The position numbers were made by a program, and so were the translations under genes. A stretch of 57,458 bases of DNA, from positions 1 through 57,458 of the forward strand of contig NZ_RJLN01000035.1 of assembly GCF_003725545.1 (NCBI RefSeq), given 5' to 3'. The notes under the pieces were generated by a model that saw only the letters and a list, made by a program, of their open reading frames with translations, had not been told where the DNA came from and ran no database searches. This document shows positions 25,997-35,671 of the stretch, in pieces. The first letter of the stretch is position 1; the number at the start of each line of letters is the position of its first letter. Source of the stretch: Micromonospora solifontis (GTDB lineage: Bacteria; Actinomycetota; Actinomycetes; Mycobacteriales; Micromonosporaceae).

Positions 25997-26329
25997 TCAA
26001 CGGGCCATCGTGCGTCGGGCCATCGACCGCCAGAGGTCGTTGCTCGGCCGCATCTGGTCCATCAGCTCACGCTCCCAGGCGTTCTCGACGGTGACCCCGG
26101 CCTGGGCGCAGGCCTGCCGGGCGACGTCCGTGTCGTCAGCGAACTGGTCGGCCCACACCCCGTCGGAACCCACGAGGACGATGCGCGCGCCGCGCTTGCC
26201 GACGTACTCGATGACCGCCTTCGCCCCGCCGTGCCCGGCGGCGAACGACTTGATGCCCGCGACCAGGCCGTTGGGGGCCTGCTCGGCGGTCTTGTCAGCC
26301 GTCAGCGTCGTATCGGAACCATCTGCCAT
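25997..26329 (-). CDS. Conserved small hypothetical protein
   Basis: The 110-residue protein starts MADGSDTTLTADKTAEQAP and has an alpha/beta-like pattern: GGAKAVIEYVGKRGARIVLVGSDGVWADQF near the middle and an alpha-helical C-terminal half with many Arg and Met (MDQMRPSNDLWRSMARRTMAR). I do not recognise it. ATG at 26329 gives a reasonable start; the codons upstream look non-coding. It precedes the ATP-grasp gene by 6 bases and is probably co-transcribed with it. Confidence 0.75.
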   Translation of the reverse strand: MADGSDTTLTADKTAEQAPNGLVAGIKSFAAGHGGAKAVIEYVGKRGARIVLVGSDGVWADQFADDTDVARQACAQAGVTVENAWERELMDQMRPSNDLWRSMARRTMAR

Positions 26330-26581
26330 GACGCGAAGCCTAAGCAGACATCCACCCGGATGTGCGAGAACCATGAACCAATTGTGATGCCAATTACCTA
26401 CCGGTTTAAGGAAGAGCACAGGTGATTCGCCCGTACATGTCCGTCTTATCCGGTCGAAACGGGCGGGGTAGATCGTCACAATCTGTCCCACTTGAGCCGC
26501 CCCGGCTCAGCCCGAAAAAAATTCGGATGAACCGTGCGACCCGCCGAGCTCATCCACCCCGGTCAGTGCCGGAAGCGACCC
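26330..26581. promoter_or_regulatory. AT-richer spacer between ctaB and the small hypothetical gene
   Basis: This 252 bp spacer has no gene I can support. It is AT-richer than the window average around 26370-26440 and probably holds the promoter of the minus-strand unknown/ATP-grasp pair. It contains a hairpin TGAGCCG CCC CGGCTCA beside a run of seven A (T on the minus strand) at about 26491-26521, and a small palindrome ACATCC ACCC GGATGT (26348-26363) just upstream of the gene. Confidence 0.35.
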
Positions 26582-27535
26582 CTACAGCAGGGCGTCGAGC
26601 GCGACCGCCGCGAAGAGGATCGTCAGGTAGGTGGTGGACCAGTGGAACAGCCGCATCGGCTTGACCGCCTCGCCGCGCACCGCGCGCCGGCACAGCTTGT
26701 GCGCCTCCACCACGAACACGCCGCCGACCACCAGCGCGGTCACCCCGTAGATCGGGCTCATGCCCAGCGGCCAGACGGCCAGCGAGGAGAGCAGGGTCAG
26801 CCAGGAGAAGATGATGATCTCGGCGTTCACCCGCCGGACCGAGGCCACCACCGGCAGCATCGGGATGCCCGCCCGGGCGTAGTCGGCCTTGTACTTGATC
26901 GCCAGCGCGTAGAAGTGCGGCATCTGCCAGAAGAACACCACCGCGAACAGCCCCCACGCGGCGGGGGCCAGCGAGCCGGTGACCGCGGCCCAGCCGATCA
27001 GCACCGGGGCCGCCCCGCAGGCACCACCCCAGAAGGTGTTGGCCGCGGTGGTCCGCTTCAGCCAGAGCGTGTAGATCACGTCGTAGTAGACGATCGCGGC
27101 CAGCGTCAGCGCGGCCGCCAGCCAGTTCGTGAACGCGGCCATCAGCACGACCGAGACGACCGCCAGCACCAGGCCGAAGATCAACGCGCTGCGGGGGGAC
27201 ACGGTGTGCGCGGGCAGCGGCCGGCGCTTGGTGCGCCGCATCAGCTGGTCGATGTCCCGGTCGATGTAGCAGTTGAGCACGCTGGCCGCGCCGGCGGCGA
27301 GCGAACCGCCGACCAGCACCACGGCCACCAGCCAGAGCGAGGGCATCCCGCCGTCGGCGAGCATCATCGCCGGCACCGTGGTGACCAGCAGCAGCTCGAC
27401 GATCCGGGGCTTGGTGAGGGCCACGTACGCGGCGATCACCGCCCGCAGGTCCCGCCGGCCGGTCGCCGACACCTCCGCCACCGTGCGCACCGGCGGCTGC
27501 CCGGCAGAGTCGCTGACGGGGCGCTCGGTGATCAT
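26582..27535 (-). CDS. ctaB: Protoheme IX farnesyltransferase (heme O synthase)
   Basis: The 317-residue membrane protein is a UbiA-family prenyltransferase. [20 protein letters not shown] near residue 105 is the first Asp-rich motif that binds farnesyl diphosphate via Mg, and [12 protein letters not shown] with [25 protein letters not shown] is the CtaB/CyoE-specific second region. It makes heme O from heme B, the substrate of ctaA in this window. ATG at 27535 is chosen over GTG two codons upstream. It is divergent from tkt across ~270 bp. Confidence 0.95.
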   Translation of the reverse strand: MITERPVSDSAGQPPVRTVAEVSATGRRDLRAVIAAYVALTKPRIVELLLVTTVPAMMLADGGMPSLWLVAVVLVGGSLAAGAASVLNCYIDRDIDQLMRRTKRRPLPAHTVSPRSALIFGLVLAVVSVVLMAAFTNWLAAALTLAAIVYYDVIYTLWLKRTTAANTFWGGACGAAPVLIGWAAVTGSLAPAAWGLFAVVFFWQMPHFYALAIKYKADYARAGIPMLPVVASVRRVNAEIIIFSWLTLLSSLAVWPLGMSPIYGVTALVVGGVFVVEAHKLCRRAVRGEAVKPMRLFHWSTTYLTILFAAVALDALL

Positions 27536-27807
27536 GCTCACGGATTGCCACCTTCCGGCTTCGGCGGGGGAGGTCGGGGTCGGCCGCGGACCCGTCCGGG
27601 TCCACACACCGCCCCACACACTACGCGTCGTCGTTTTGGCTGCCCCGCAGACCCGACAACGGTGCGAGCCGTCACACCCGGCGGTGAACGACCGATCCGG
27701 TCGGCGACGTACAGAAGGCCATGGAGAGATCCCCGGGCGGACGTTTAGGGACGCTCGATAGGGTCACCACTGAGGGTTCCGCCCATCTGCCGAGGAGCAC
27801 AACAATC

Positions 27808-29946
27808 GTGGCTGCCAACCGACCCGAGCTTCCCGCTCTCAACTGGTCCGACCTCGACCGCAGGGCCGTCGACACGGTCCGCGTGCTGGCCATGGATGCC
27901 GTGGAGAAATCCGGCAACGGCCACCCGGGCACGGCGATGAGCCTCGCCCCAGCGGCGTACCTGCTCTTCAACCGGGTCATGCGGCACAACCCGGCCGACC
28001 CGAACTGGCCCGGCCGGGACCGGTTCGTGCTCTCCGCCGGCCACTCCAGCCTGACTCTGTACATCCAACTCTTCCTCTCCGGCTACCCGCTGGCCCTGGA
28101 CGACCTCAAGGCGCTGCGCCAGTGGGGCTCGCTCACCCCGGGCCACCCGGAGCACGGCCACACCCCCGGTGTCGAGACCACCACCGGACCGCTGGGCCAG
28201 GGCATCGGCAACGCGGTCGGCATGGCCATGGCGGCCCGCCGCGAACGCGGCCTCTTCGACCCCGAGCCGGACCGCGGCGACTCCCCGTTCGACCACGACG
28301 TCTGGTGCATCGCCTCGGACGGCGACATCGAGGAGGGCATCAGCCACGAGGCCAGCGCCCTCGCCGGCCACCAGCAGCTCGGCAACCTCTGCCTGATCTA
28401 CGACGACAACGAGATCTCGATCGAGGACGACACCCGCATCGCCAAGAGCGAGGACGTCGCGGCCCGCTACGAGGCGTACGGCTGGCACGTGCAGACCGTC
28501 GACTGGCGCCGCGGCGACGCCGACCAGGGCGACTACCACGAGGACGTGCCGGCCCTCTACGAGGCCCTGCTCGCCGCCCGGGCGGAGACCCGCCGTCCCT
28601 CCTTCATCGCGCTGCGCACCATCATCGGCTGGCCCGCCCCCAACAAGAAGAACACCGGCAAGATCCACGGCTCGGCGCTCGGCGCCGACGAGGTGAAGGC
28701 CACCAAGCAGATCCTCGGCTTCGACCCGGAGCGGACCTTCGAGGTCGACGACGAGGTGCTCAAGCACGCCCGCCAGGTGATGGAGCGGGGCGCCGAGGCC
28801 CAGGCGGCGTGGACCACCACGTTCGACGCGTGGGCGCAGGCCAACCCGGAGCGCAAGGCGCTGTGGGACCGGATGTCCACCCGTACCCTCCCGCAGGGCT
28901 GGGCGGACGCCCTGCCGAGCTTCCCGGCCGACGCCAAGGGCGTGGCCACCCGGGCCGCCTCCGGCAAGGTGCTGGAGGCCCTCGCCCCGGTGCTGCCCGA
29001 GCTGTGGGGCGGCTCCGCCGACCTGGCGGAGAGCAACAACACCACCATGAAGGGCGAGCCGTCCTTCATCCCGGCCGAGCACGCCACCAAGGACTTCCCG
29101 GGCGACGAGTACGGCCGCACCCTGCACTTCGGCATCCGCGAGCACGCCATGGGCGCGATCCTCAACGGCATCGCCCTGCACGGCGGCACCCGCCCGTACG
29201 GCGGCACGTTCCTGGTCTTCAGCGACTACATGCGCCCCTCGGTACGGCTCGCCGCGCTGATGAAGCTGCCGGTGACCTACGTCTGGACGCACGACTCGAT
29301 CGGCCTCGGCGAGGACGGCCCGACGCACCAGCCGGTGGAGCACCTCACCGCGCTGCGCGCCATCCCCGGCCTGGACGTGGTCCGGCCGGCCGACGCCAAC
29401 GAGACCGTCTGGGCGTGGCGGCAGGCCCTGGAGCACACCGACCGGCCGACCGCGCTGGCGCTCAGCCGCCAGCCGCTGCCGACGCTGGACCGGACCGAGC
29501 TGGCCGGCGCCGAGGGGGTCGCCAAGGGCGGCTACGTGCTGGCCGAGGCGTCCACCGGCAAGCCGCAGGTGATTTTGATCGGCACCGGCTCCGAGGTGCA
29601 GCTCTGCCTCACCGCCCGGGAGCGGCTGGAGGCCGACGGCACCCCCACCCGGGTCGTCTCGATGCCCTGCCAGGAGTGGTTCTTCGCGCAGGACGAGGCG
29701 TACCGGGAGTCGGTCCTGCCGCGCGGGGTAAAGGCACGGGTGAGCGTGGAGGCGGGTATCGCCATGTCCTGGCGGGGGATCGTCGGGGACAGCGGCGAGA
29801 GCGTGAGCCTGGAGCACTACGGGGCGAGCGCGCCGCACACCGTGCTCTTCGAGCAGTTCGGGTTCACCCCCGACCGGATCGTGGCCGCCGCGCACGCGGC
29901 GCTGACCCGGGTGGGCGACATCACCGGTTTCACGACCGGCAACTGA
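27808..29946 (+). CDS. tkt: Transketolase
   Basis: The 712-residue thiamine-diphosphate enzyme has [10 protein letters not shown] near residue 30, the ThDP/Mg motif [15 protein letters not shown] near 170 followed by DDNEISIE, and the pyrimidine domain with GIREHAMG and [16 protein letters not shown]. It moves two-carbon units between sugar phosphates. GTG at 27808 is chosen for the site GAGGAG upstream and for the usual [12 protein letters not shown] start. It is the first gene of the pentose phosphate operon; the 272 bp upstream holds its promoter, shared with divergent ctaB. tal follows 16 bp after. Confidence 0.96.
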   Translation: MAANRPELPALNWSDLDRRAVDTVRVLAMDAVEKSGNGHPGTAMSLAPAAYLLFNRVMRHNPADPNWPGRDRFVLSAGHSSLTLYIQLFLSGYPLALDDLKALRQWGSLTPGHPEHGHTPGVETTTGPLGQGIGNAVGMAMAARRERGLFDPEPDRGDSPFDHDVWCIASDGDIEEGISHEASALAGHQQLGNLCLIYDDNEISIEDDTRIAKSEDVAARYEAYGWHVQTVDWRRGDADQGDYHEDVPALYEALLAARAETRRPSFIALRTIIGWPAPNKKNTGKIHGSALGADEVKATKQILGFDPERTFEVDDEVLKHARQVMERGAEAQAAWTTTFDAWAQANPERKALWDRMSTRTLPQGWADALPSFPADAKGVATRAASGKVLEALAPVLPELWGGSADLAESNNTTMKGEPSFIPAEHATKDFPGDEYGRTLHFGIREHAMGAILNGIALHGGTRPYGGTFLVFSDYMRPSVRLAALMKLPVTYVWTHDSIGLGEDGPTHQPVEHLTALRAIPGLDVVRPADANETVWAWRQALEHTDRPTALALSRQPLPTLDRTELAGAEGVAKGGYVLAEASTGKPQVILIGTGSEVQLCLTARERLEADGTPTRVVSMPCQEWFFAQDEAYRESVLPRGVKARVSVEAGIAMSWRGIVGDSGESVSLEHYGASAPHTVLFEQFGFTPDRIVAAAHAALTRVGDITGFTTGN

Positions 29947-29962
29947 GGGGAGCGTGGACGGC

Positions 29963-31144
29963 ATGACCGACAGGCTTGGTGAGCTGAGCGCCGCAGGGGT
30001 GGCGATCTGGCTCGACGATCTTTCCCGGACCCGACTCAGCTCGGGCGGGCTCGACCAGCTCCGGCGGGAGCAGCATCTGGTCGGGGTGACCTCCAACCCG
30101 ACCATCTTCGCCAAGGCGCTGAGCGACGCCGACGAGTACAACTGGCAGCTCAAGGACCTCGCCATCCGTGGGGTGGACGTCGAGGAGGCCGTCCGCATGC
30201 TCACCACGTACGACGTGCGGTGGGCCTGCGACGTGATGCGCCCGGCTTACGACGCGAGCGGCGGGGTGGACGGCCGGGTCTCCATCGAGGTCGACCCGCG
30301 GCTGGCCCACGAGGCGGAGAAGACGGTCGCCGAGGCCGGGGCGCTGTGGTGGCTGATCGACCGGCCGAACCTGTTCATCAAGATCCCGGCCACCGAGGAG
30401 GGCCTGCCGGCGATCACCAACACCCTGGCCCAGGGGATCAGCGTCAACGTCACGCTGATCTTCGGCCTCGACCGCTACTCGCAGGTCATGGAGGCCTTCC
30501 TGGCCGGCCTGGAGCAGGCGAAGGCGAACGGGCACGACCTGTCCAAGATCGGCTCGGTGGCCTCGTTCTTCGTCTCCCGCGTCGACACCGAGGTCGACAA
30601 GCGGCTGGAGAAGATCGGCTCGGACCAGGCCAAGGCGCTGCGCGGCAAGGCCGCCGTGGCCAACGCCCGGCTGGCGTACGAGCGCTACAGCGAGGTCTTC
30701 GGCTCGCAGCGGTGGCAGAAGCTGGCCGAGGCGGGCGCCCACCCGCAGCGCCCGCTCTGGGCCTCCACCTCGACCAAGAACCCGGACTACCGGGACGTCA
30801 TCTACGTCGAGGAGCTGATCGCGCCCGGCACGGTCAACACCATGCCGGAGCCGGTCATCCACGCCTTCGCCGACCACGGCGAGACGCGCGGCGGCGACAC
30901 CGTCACCGGCGCCTACGACGAGGCCCGCAAGGTCTTCACCGACCTGCAGGCCGTCGGCGTGGACATGTCCGACGTGATCGCCACCCTGGAGCGGGAGGGC
31001 GTGGAGAAGTTCGAGGCGAGCTGGCGCGAACTGCTGGACGGGGTCAGGAAGTCGCTCACCGAGGCGGCCAAGGGCGCCGGGCAGCCGGGCCGGGCCGCCC
31101 AGGGCAACGCGCAGGCCGCCGAGCAGGCGGGGGGCAACGCGTGA
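29963..31144 (+). CDS. tal: Transaldolase
   Basis: The 393-residue protein is an actinobacterial TalB-type enzyme. The catalytic Schiff-base Lys140 lies in [16 protein letters not shown], and [13 protein letters not shown] (40-51) and [14 protein letters not shown] (~265) are conserved phosphate/substrate motifs. It transfers dihydroxyacetone units between sugar phosphates. ATG at 29963 follows GGGGAG. The tail after ~residue 370 (Gly/Gln/Ala-rich) is low complexity. Its stop overlaps the first of three mini-ORFs that lead to pgi. Confidence 0.95.
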   Translation: MTDRLGELSAAGVAIWLDDLSRTRLSSGGLDQLRREQHLVGVTSNPTIFAKALSDADEYNWQLKDLAIRGVDVEEAVRMLTTYDVRWACDVMRPAYDASGGVDGRVSIEVDPRLAHEAEKTVAEAGALWWLIDRPNLFIKIPATEEGLPAITNTLAQGISVNVTLIFGLDRYSQVMEAFLAGLEQAKANGHDLSKIGSVASFFVSRVDTEVDKRLEKIGSDQAKALRGKAAVANARLAYERYSEVFGSQRWQKLAEAGAHPQRPLWASTSTKNPDYRDVIYVEELIAPGTVNTMPEPVIHAFADHGETRGGDTVTGAYDEARKVFTDLQAVGVDMSDVIATLEREGVEKFEASWRELLDGVRKSLTEAAKGAGQPGRAAQGNAQAAEQAGGNA

Positions 31145-31227
31145 CGAACGGCGTCGGAGGCGTCCCGGGGCACCGCCCCGGGGCGCGTCCCGCCGTGCCG
31201 GTCCCCCACCGTGGGGCACGGACATGA
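31141..31227 (+). CDS. Candidate relay mini-ORF 1 of 3 between tal and pgi
   Basis: GTG at 31141 overlaps the tal stop (GTGA) and opens 28 codons ending TGA at 31225-31227, where ATG of the next mini-ORF overlaps (ATGA). The peptide is Pro/Gly/Arg-rich with no similarity I recognise. Real translation is possible but unproven. Confidence 0.3.
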   Translation: MTNGVGGVPGHRPGARPAVPVPHRGART

Positions 31228-31301
31228 CCGAGCGCGCGCATCACCCGTACCGCCCGGCGGCGCCGCCTGCCGATGCCCGGCGGAGCGAGGTGCGGCCATG
31301 A
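31224..31301 (+). CDS. Candidate relay mini-ORF 2 of 3 between tal and pgi
   Basis: ATG at 31224 overlaps the previous stop, and the 25-codon frame (starting [15 protein letters not shown]) ends TGA at 31299-31301, overlapped by the next ATG (ATGA). Confidence 0.3.
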   Translation: MTERAHHPYRPAAPPADARRSEVRP

Positions 31302-31342
31302 GTGGACGCCAGCGCGCGTGCCGGCCGGAGGTGCCGGCATGA
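31298..31342 (+). CDS. Candidate relay mini-ORF 3 of 3 between tal and pgi
   Basis: ATG at 31298 follows GAGGTG and encodes [14 protein letters not shown], stopping at 31340-31342 on the pgi start codon (ATGA). The ribosome site of pgi (GGAGGTG, 31327-31333) lies inside it. The start contexts of this mini-ORF and of pgi are near-duplicates. Confidence 0.35.
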   Translation: MSGRQRACRPEVPA

Positions 31343-32985
31343 GCGACCTGCTGGCGGGCCCGGCGGAGGTCGCCGGCGGGTTGTCCGTGCGCGGCGCGGC
31401 CGCGGTCGACGCGGCCGCGCCCGCGTCGACGCGCGCGGCCCTGCTCGCCCGGGACGTTCCGGCCCGGCTGGCGGCCGGAGATCCCACCCTGTGGGGTCCC
31501 GACGCGGCGGCCACGGCGAAGGTCCGGCTCGGCTGGCTGGACACCCACCGGCGCAGCCGCGAACTCCTCCCCCAGCTCGCCGAGCTGGTCGCCGAGCTGG
31601 CCGACCTGGACCACGTGGTGCTCGCCGGGATGGGCGGCGCCGCACTCGCCCCGGAGGTGATCACCCGGGCGCTGGGCCGGCCGCTGACCGTGCTGGACAC
31701 CACCGATCCCGGGCAGGTCCGGGCCGCCCTGGCCGACCGGCTGGAGCGGACCGTGGTGGTGGTCTCCAGCAAGTGCGGCTCGTCGGTGGAGACCGACAGC
31801 CTCCGGCGGGCGTACTGGCAGGCGTTCCTGGACGCCGGGATGAGCGAGGCGGAGACGGCCCGGCACTTCGTCGTGGTCACCGACCCGGGCTCCCCGCTGG
31901 AGGCGACCGCCGCCGAGCTGGGTGTGGTCACCATCCTCGCCGACCCGGAGGTGGCAAGCCGCTACTCGGCGCTCACCGCGTTCGGCCTGGTCCCCGCGGC
32001 CCTCGCCGGCGTCCCGGTGACCGACCTGCTCGACGACGCGGACGCGCTCGCCGGTTCGCTCGGCCGGGACCGGGACAACCCCGCCCTGGCCCTGGGCGCG
32101 GCGCTCGGCGCGGCGGCCACCACGGGTCGGGCCACCGTCGCCCTGGCCGCCGACGGCACCGGGGCCGACGGGCTGGGCGACTGGATCGAGCAACTGCTCG
32201 CCGAGTCGACCGGCAAGGCCGGGGTGGGCCTCCTGCCGGTGGTGCTGGAATCCCCCGACGCCCCCGGTGGCACCGCCCCGGACGTGCTCACCGTGAGCTG
32301 TGGCGGCGCGCTCACGCCGGGCCGCGCGCCCGGCGCCGGCGTCGCCGACCTGGCGGTCAACGGCCCGCTCGGCGCCCACTTCCTCGCCTGGGAGTACGCC
32401 ACCGCGGTCGCCGCTGTGGTGCTCGGCGTCGACCCGTTCGACCAGCCGGACGTCGCCGGGAGCAAGGAGAACACCGCCCGCGTCCTCGCCGCCGGGGCAC
32501 CGGCGGAGACGGCGTCGTTCACCGACGGCGCGGTCGAGGTGTACGCCCCGGTCGGCGCCCCCGGCGACCTGGTCGGCGTGCTGCGGTGGCTGCTGGACGG
32601 GCTGGGCGACGACGGATACCTGGCGGTGACGGCGTACCTCGACCGGCGGGACGACGCGGCGGTGGCCGGGCTGCGCCCGGCACTGGCCCGGGCGACCGGA
32701 CGGCCGGTGACCTTCGGGTGGGCCCCCCGGTGCCTGCACTCGACCGGGCAGTACCACAAGGGCGGCCCGCGGGCCGGCAGTCACCTTCAGCTGACCGGCG
32801 CGGTCACCGGTGATCTGCCGGTGCCCGGCCGCCCGTACACCTTCGGGGAGCTTCAGGCGGCCCAGGCCGCCGGCGACCGGCAGGCCCTGGCCGGCCGGGA
32901 GCGACCGGTGCTGCGACTGCACCTGACCGAGCGGGCGGCGGGCGTCGCCCAGCTGCTGGATGCGGCCGGACGGACACGGACGTGA
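31339..32985 (+). CDS. pgi: Glucose-6-phosphate isomerase
   Basis: The 548-residue protein has two SIS-like sugar-isomerase folds. [15 protein letters not shown] near residue 140 is the phosphate-binding loop, and [14 protein letters not shown] near 478 is the conserved C-terminal active-site segment. It resembles the isomerase half of the fused transaldolase/phosphoglucose isomerases found in some bacteria, which agrees with its place directly after tal. It interconverts glucose-6-P and fructose-6-P, feeding zwf. ATG at 31339 has the site GGAGGTG. Its stop overlaps an in-frame upstream GTG of zwf (GTGA). Confidence 0.88.
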   Translation: MSDLLAGPAEVAGGLSVRGAAAVDAAAPASTRAALLARDVPARLAAGDPTLWGPDAAATAKVRLGWLDTHRRSRELLPQLAELVAELADLDHVVLAGMGGAALAPEVITRALGRPLTVLDTTDPGQVRAALADRLERTVVVVSSKCGSSVETDSLRRAYWQAFLDAGMSEAETARHFVVVTDPGSPLEATAAELGVVTILADPEVASRYSALTAFGLVPAALAGVPVTDLLDDADALAGSLGRDRDNPALALGAALGAAATTGRATVALAADGTGADGLGDWIEQLLAESTGKAGVGLLPVVLESPDAPGGTAPDVLTVSCGGALTPGRAPGAGVADLAVNGPLGAHFLAWEYATAVAAVVLGVDPFDQPDVAGSKENTARVLAAGAPAETASFTDGAVEVYAPVGAPGDLVGVLRWLLDGLGDDGYLAVTAYLDRRDDAAVAGLRPALARATGRPVTFGWAPRCLHSTGQYHKGGPRAGSHLQLTGAVTGDLPVPGRPYTFGELQAAQAAGDRQALAGRERPVLRLHLTERAAGVAQLLDAAGRTRT

Positions 32986-33023
32986 CGATGAATGACCTGG
33001 AACCAGCGGAGCGAGGAGGCAGC

Positions 33024-34538
33024 ATGAACCCGCTGCGCGACCCCCAGGACCGGCGCCTGCCGCGGATCCCGGAGCCGTGCGCTCTGGTGATCTTCGGGGT
33101 GACCGGCGACCTGGCCCGCAAGAAGCTGTTGCCGGCGGTCTACGACCTGGCCAACCGGGGGCTGCTGCCGCCCGGTTTCGTGGTCCTGGGCTTCGCCCGG
33201 CGGGACTGGGGCGACGGCGACTTCGAGTCGCTGGCCCACGAGGCGGCCAAGAAGCACGCCCGCACCCCCTGGCGGGAGGAGGTGTGGGCGCGGCTGGCCG
33301 GCAACATCAAGTTCGTCGGCGGCTCGTTCGACGACGACGCCGCCTTCGACCAGCTCGCCGCCACCCTGGACGAGCTGCGCGAGTCGCACGGCATCGCCGG
33401 CAACGCCGCCTTCTACTTCTCCATCCCCCCGGCTGCCTTCCCGGTGGTGCTCAAGCAGCTCGCCCGCACCGGCATGGCGGACAACGCCAAGTCCGGCGGC
33501 TGGCGCCGGGTGGTGGTGGAGAAGCCGTTCGGCCACGACCTGCCCTCGGCGAAGGCGCTCAACGACCTGGTCGACGACGTCTTCACCCGGCAGGACGTCT
33601 TCCGGATCGACCACTACCTGGGCAAGGAGACGGTCCAGAACATCCTCGCGCTGCGGTTCGCCAACAACCTGTTCGAGCCGCTGTGGAACTCCAAGTACGT
33701 CGACTCGGTGCAGATCACCATGGCCGAGGACGTCGGCATCGGCACCCGGGCCGGCTTCTACGACTCGGCCGGCGCGGCCCGCGACGTGCTCCAGAACCAC
33801 CTGCTTCAGCTCCTCGCGCTGGTCGCCATGGAGGAGCCGACCAGCTTCGACGCCGACGAGATCCGGGCCGAGAAGCTGAAGGTGCTCCGGGCGATCACGG
33901 TGCCGAAGGACGTCTCCCGGGACACCGTGCGCGGGCAGTACCTGCCCGGTTGGGTCGGCGGCGAGCGCGCCGTCGGCTACCTCGAGGAGGAGGGCGTCCC
34001 GCAGGACTCCACCACCGAGACGTACGTGGCGGTGAAGCTCGGCATCCAGAACCGGCGCTGGGCCGGGGTGCCGTTCTACATCCGGGCCGGCAAGCGGCTG
34101 CCCCGGCGGGTCACCGAGGTGGCCATCATGTTCAAGAAGGCCCCGCACCTGCCGTTCAACCCGGCCGACATGGAGTCGCTCGGCCCCAACCAGCTCGTCA
34201 TCCGGGTACAGCCGGACGAGGGCGTGGTGCTGAAGTTCGGCTCCAAGGTGCCGGGCACGACCATGGAGGTCCGCGACATCGCGATGGACTTCCAGTACGG
34301 CGAGGCGTTCACCGAGTCCAGCCCCGAGGCGTACGAGCGGCTGGTGCTGGATGTGCTGATCGGCGACCGGACGCTGTTCCCGGACGCCGCCGAGGTGGAG
34401 CAGAGCTGGCAGGTGCTGGATCCGCTGGAGCACGCCTGGGCGGGCACCAAGCCGGAGGCGTACCGGGCCGGCGAGTGGGGTCCACGGGCCGCCGACGAGA
34501 TGCTGGCCCGCGAGGGCCGGGCGTGGCGGAGAGCGTGA
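33024..34538 (+). CDS. zwf: Glucose-6-phosphate 1-dehydrogenase
   Basis: The 504-residue protein has the nucleotide motif [16 protein letters not shown] (25-40), the active-site motif RIDHYLGKE with His197 and the conserved substrate region EKPFGHDL. It oxidises glucose-6-P with NADP to 6-phosphogluconolactone, the main NADPH source of the operon. ATG at 33024 is chosen for the site GAGGAGG nine bases upstream. A GTG 14 codons earlier overlaps the pgi stop and may be the actual or alternative start. A 12-codon mini-ORF connects it to opcA. Confidence 0.95.
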   Translation: MNPLRDPQDRRLPRIPEPCALVIFGVTGDLARKKLLPAVYDLANRGLLPPGFVVLGFARRDWGDGDFESLAHEAAKKHARTPWREEVWARLAGNIKFVGGSFDDDAAFDQLAATLDELRESHGIAGNAAFYFSIPPAAFPVVLKQLARTGMADNAKSGGWRRVVVEKPFGHDLPSAKALNDLVDDVFTRQDVFRIDHYLGKETVQNILALRFANNLFEPLWNSKYVDSVQITMAEDVGIGTRAGFYDSAGAARDVLQNHLLQLLALVAMEEPTSFDADEIRAEKLKVLRAITVPKDVSRDTVRGQYLPGWVGGERAVGYLEEEGVPQDSTTETYVAVKLGIQNRRWAGVPFYIRAGKRLPRRVTEVAIMFKKAPHLPFNPADMESLGPNQLVIRVQPDEGVVLKFGSKVPGTTMEVRDIAMDFQYGEAFTESSPEAYERLVLDVLIGDRTLFPDAAEVEQSWQVLDPLEHAWAGTKPEAYRAGEWGPRAADEMLAREGRAWRRA

Positions 34539-34573
34539 GCGAGCACTGCGAGCAGACCAGGAGGCGCCCGTGA
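34535..34573 (+). CDS. Candidate relay mini-ORF between zwf and opcA
   Basis: GTG at 34535 overlaps the zwf stop (GTGA). It encodes [12 protein letters not shown] and stops at 34571-34573 on the opcA GTG (GTGA). AGGAGG (opcA ribosome site) lies within it. Confidence 0.3.
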   Translation: MSEHCEQTRRRP

Positions 34574-35586
34574 TCGGGTTGTGGGACACCACCGGCAACG
34601 AGGTGGTCAAGGCGCTCGCCGCCGAACGGCGCAGCGCGGGCGGCGTGGCCAGCGGCATGGCGCTCAGTCTGATCGTCGTGGTGGACGAGAAGCGGGTCCG
34701 GGAGGCGGAGGCGGCGGCGACCATCGCGGCCTCGGCCCACCCGTGCCGGCTGCTCGTGGTGGTCCGCACCGACGTCGAGCGGGAACGCAACCGGCTGGAC
34801 GCGGAGATCGTCGTCGGCGGCCGGCTCGGCCCGTGCGAGGCGGTGGTCATGCGGATGTACGGCCGGCTGGCGCTGCACGCCGAATCGGTGGTGATGCCGC
34901 TGCTGGTGCCGGACGTGCCGGTGGTGACCTGGTGGCACGGCGAGCCGCCGGAGGAGATCGCGACCGACTTCCTCGGCGTGGTGGCGGACCGGCGGATCAC
35001 CGACTCGGCGCAGGCCGCCGACCCGATCGCCGCGCTGCGGCAACGGGCGCGCGACTACGCGCCGGGCGACACCGACCTGGCCTGGACCCGGATCACGCCG
35101 TGGCGCACCCTGGTCGCCGGGGCGTTCGACACCGCGCAGGCGAAGGTCACCGAGGCGACCGTGGTCGCCCCCCGGACCGACCCGACGGCGGCGCTGATGC
35201 GCGGCTGGCTGACCGCCCGGCTCGGCATCGACCCGGTCTGGGAGCCCACCGACGAGTTCCCCCGGATGCGCGAGGTGCAGCTGCGCTGCGCCAACGGCGA
35301 CGAGCTGACCCTCACCCGGGACGAGAGCGTGGCGCGGTTCCGGCGGACCGGCCAGGAGGACCGCACGCTGCCGCTGGTCCGGCGTCCGCTCGGCGACGAG
35401 CTGGCCGAGGAGCTGCGCCGCCTCGACGCCGACCAGGTGTACGCGGAGGCGCTCGGCGCGGCCGCCGGCCTCACCGGGCTGGACCAGCGTCCGGCCGGGC
35501 GGGTGCACGTGTGGAAGGATCCGGCGACCGCCCAGCGCGCCGAGGCCGGCGTCACCGCGCACGCCGGCGCGACCGCGAATGAGTGA
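34570..35586 (+). CDS. opcA: Glucose-6-phosphate dehydrogenase assembly protein OpcA
   Basis: The 338-residue protein matches actinobacterial/cyanobacterial OpcA: GLWDTTGNEVVKALAAERR at the start, PCRLLVVV, LLVPDVPVVTWWHGEPPEE and AWTRITPWRTLVAGAFD in the middle. OpcA is needed for assembly and redox activation of G6PD and its gene follows zwf, as here. GTG at 34570 overlaps the stop of a mini-ORF. Its own end overlaps another mini-ORF leading to pgl. Confidence 0.94.
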   Translation: MIGLWDTTGNEVVKALAAERRSAGGVASGMALSLIVVVDEKRVREAEAAATIAASAHPCRLLVVVRTDVERERNRLDAEIVVGGRLGPCEAVVMRMYGRLALHAESVVMPLLVPDVPVVTWWHGEPPEEIATDFLGVVADRRITDSAQAADPIAALRQRARDYAPGDTDLAWTRITPWRTLVAGAFDTAQAKVTEATVVAPRTDPTAALMRGWLTARLGIDPVWEPTDEFPRMREVQLRCANGDELTLTRDESVARFRRTGQEDRTLPLVRRPLGDELAEELRRLDADQVYAEALGAAAGLTGLDQRPAGRVHVWKDPATAQRAEAGVTAHAGATANE

Positions 35587-35671
35587 GGTCGGCGGGGACC
35601 GCTGGGCGGTCGGACAGGCACAGGTGACCGCCGTGGGGCGGTCGGAACACGAAGGCACGACGGATGAGTGA
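35579..35671 (+). CDS. Candidate relay mini-ORF between opcA and pgl
   Basis: ATG at 35579 lies just inside the opcA end. The 30-codon frame covers the whole gap and stops at 35669-35671, five bases into pgl. Its first ten bases (ATGAGTGAGG) are the same as those of pgl 85 bp later, so the gap may have arisen by a local duplication of the pgl start. Confidence 0.3.
   Translation: MSEVGGDRWAVGQAQVTAVGRSEHEGTTDE

Noticed and set aside
27745..30207. Minus-strand open frame opposite transketolase and transaldolase
   Set aside because: It covers two unrelated conserved genes and their gap; no conserved motif and a skewed composition.
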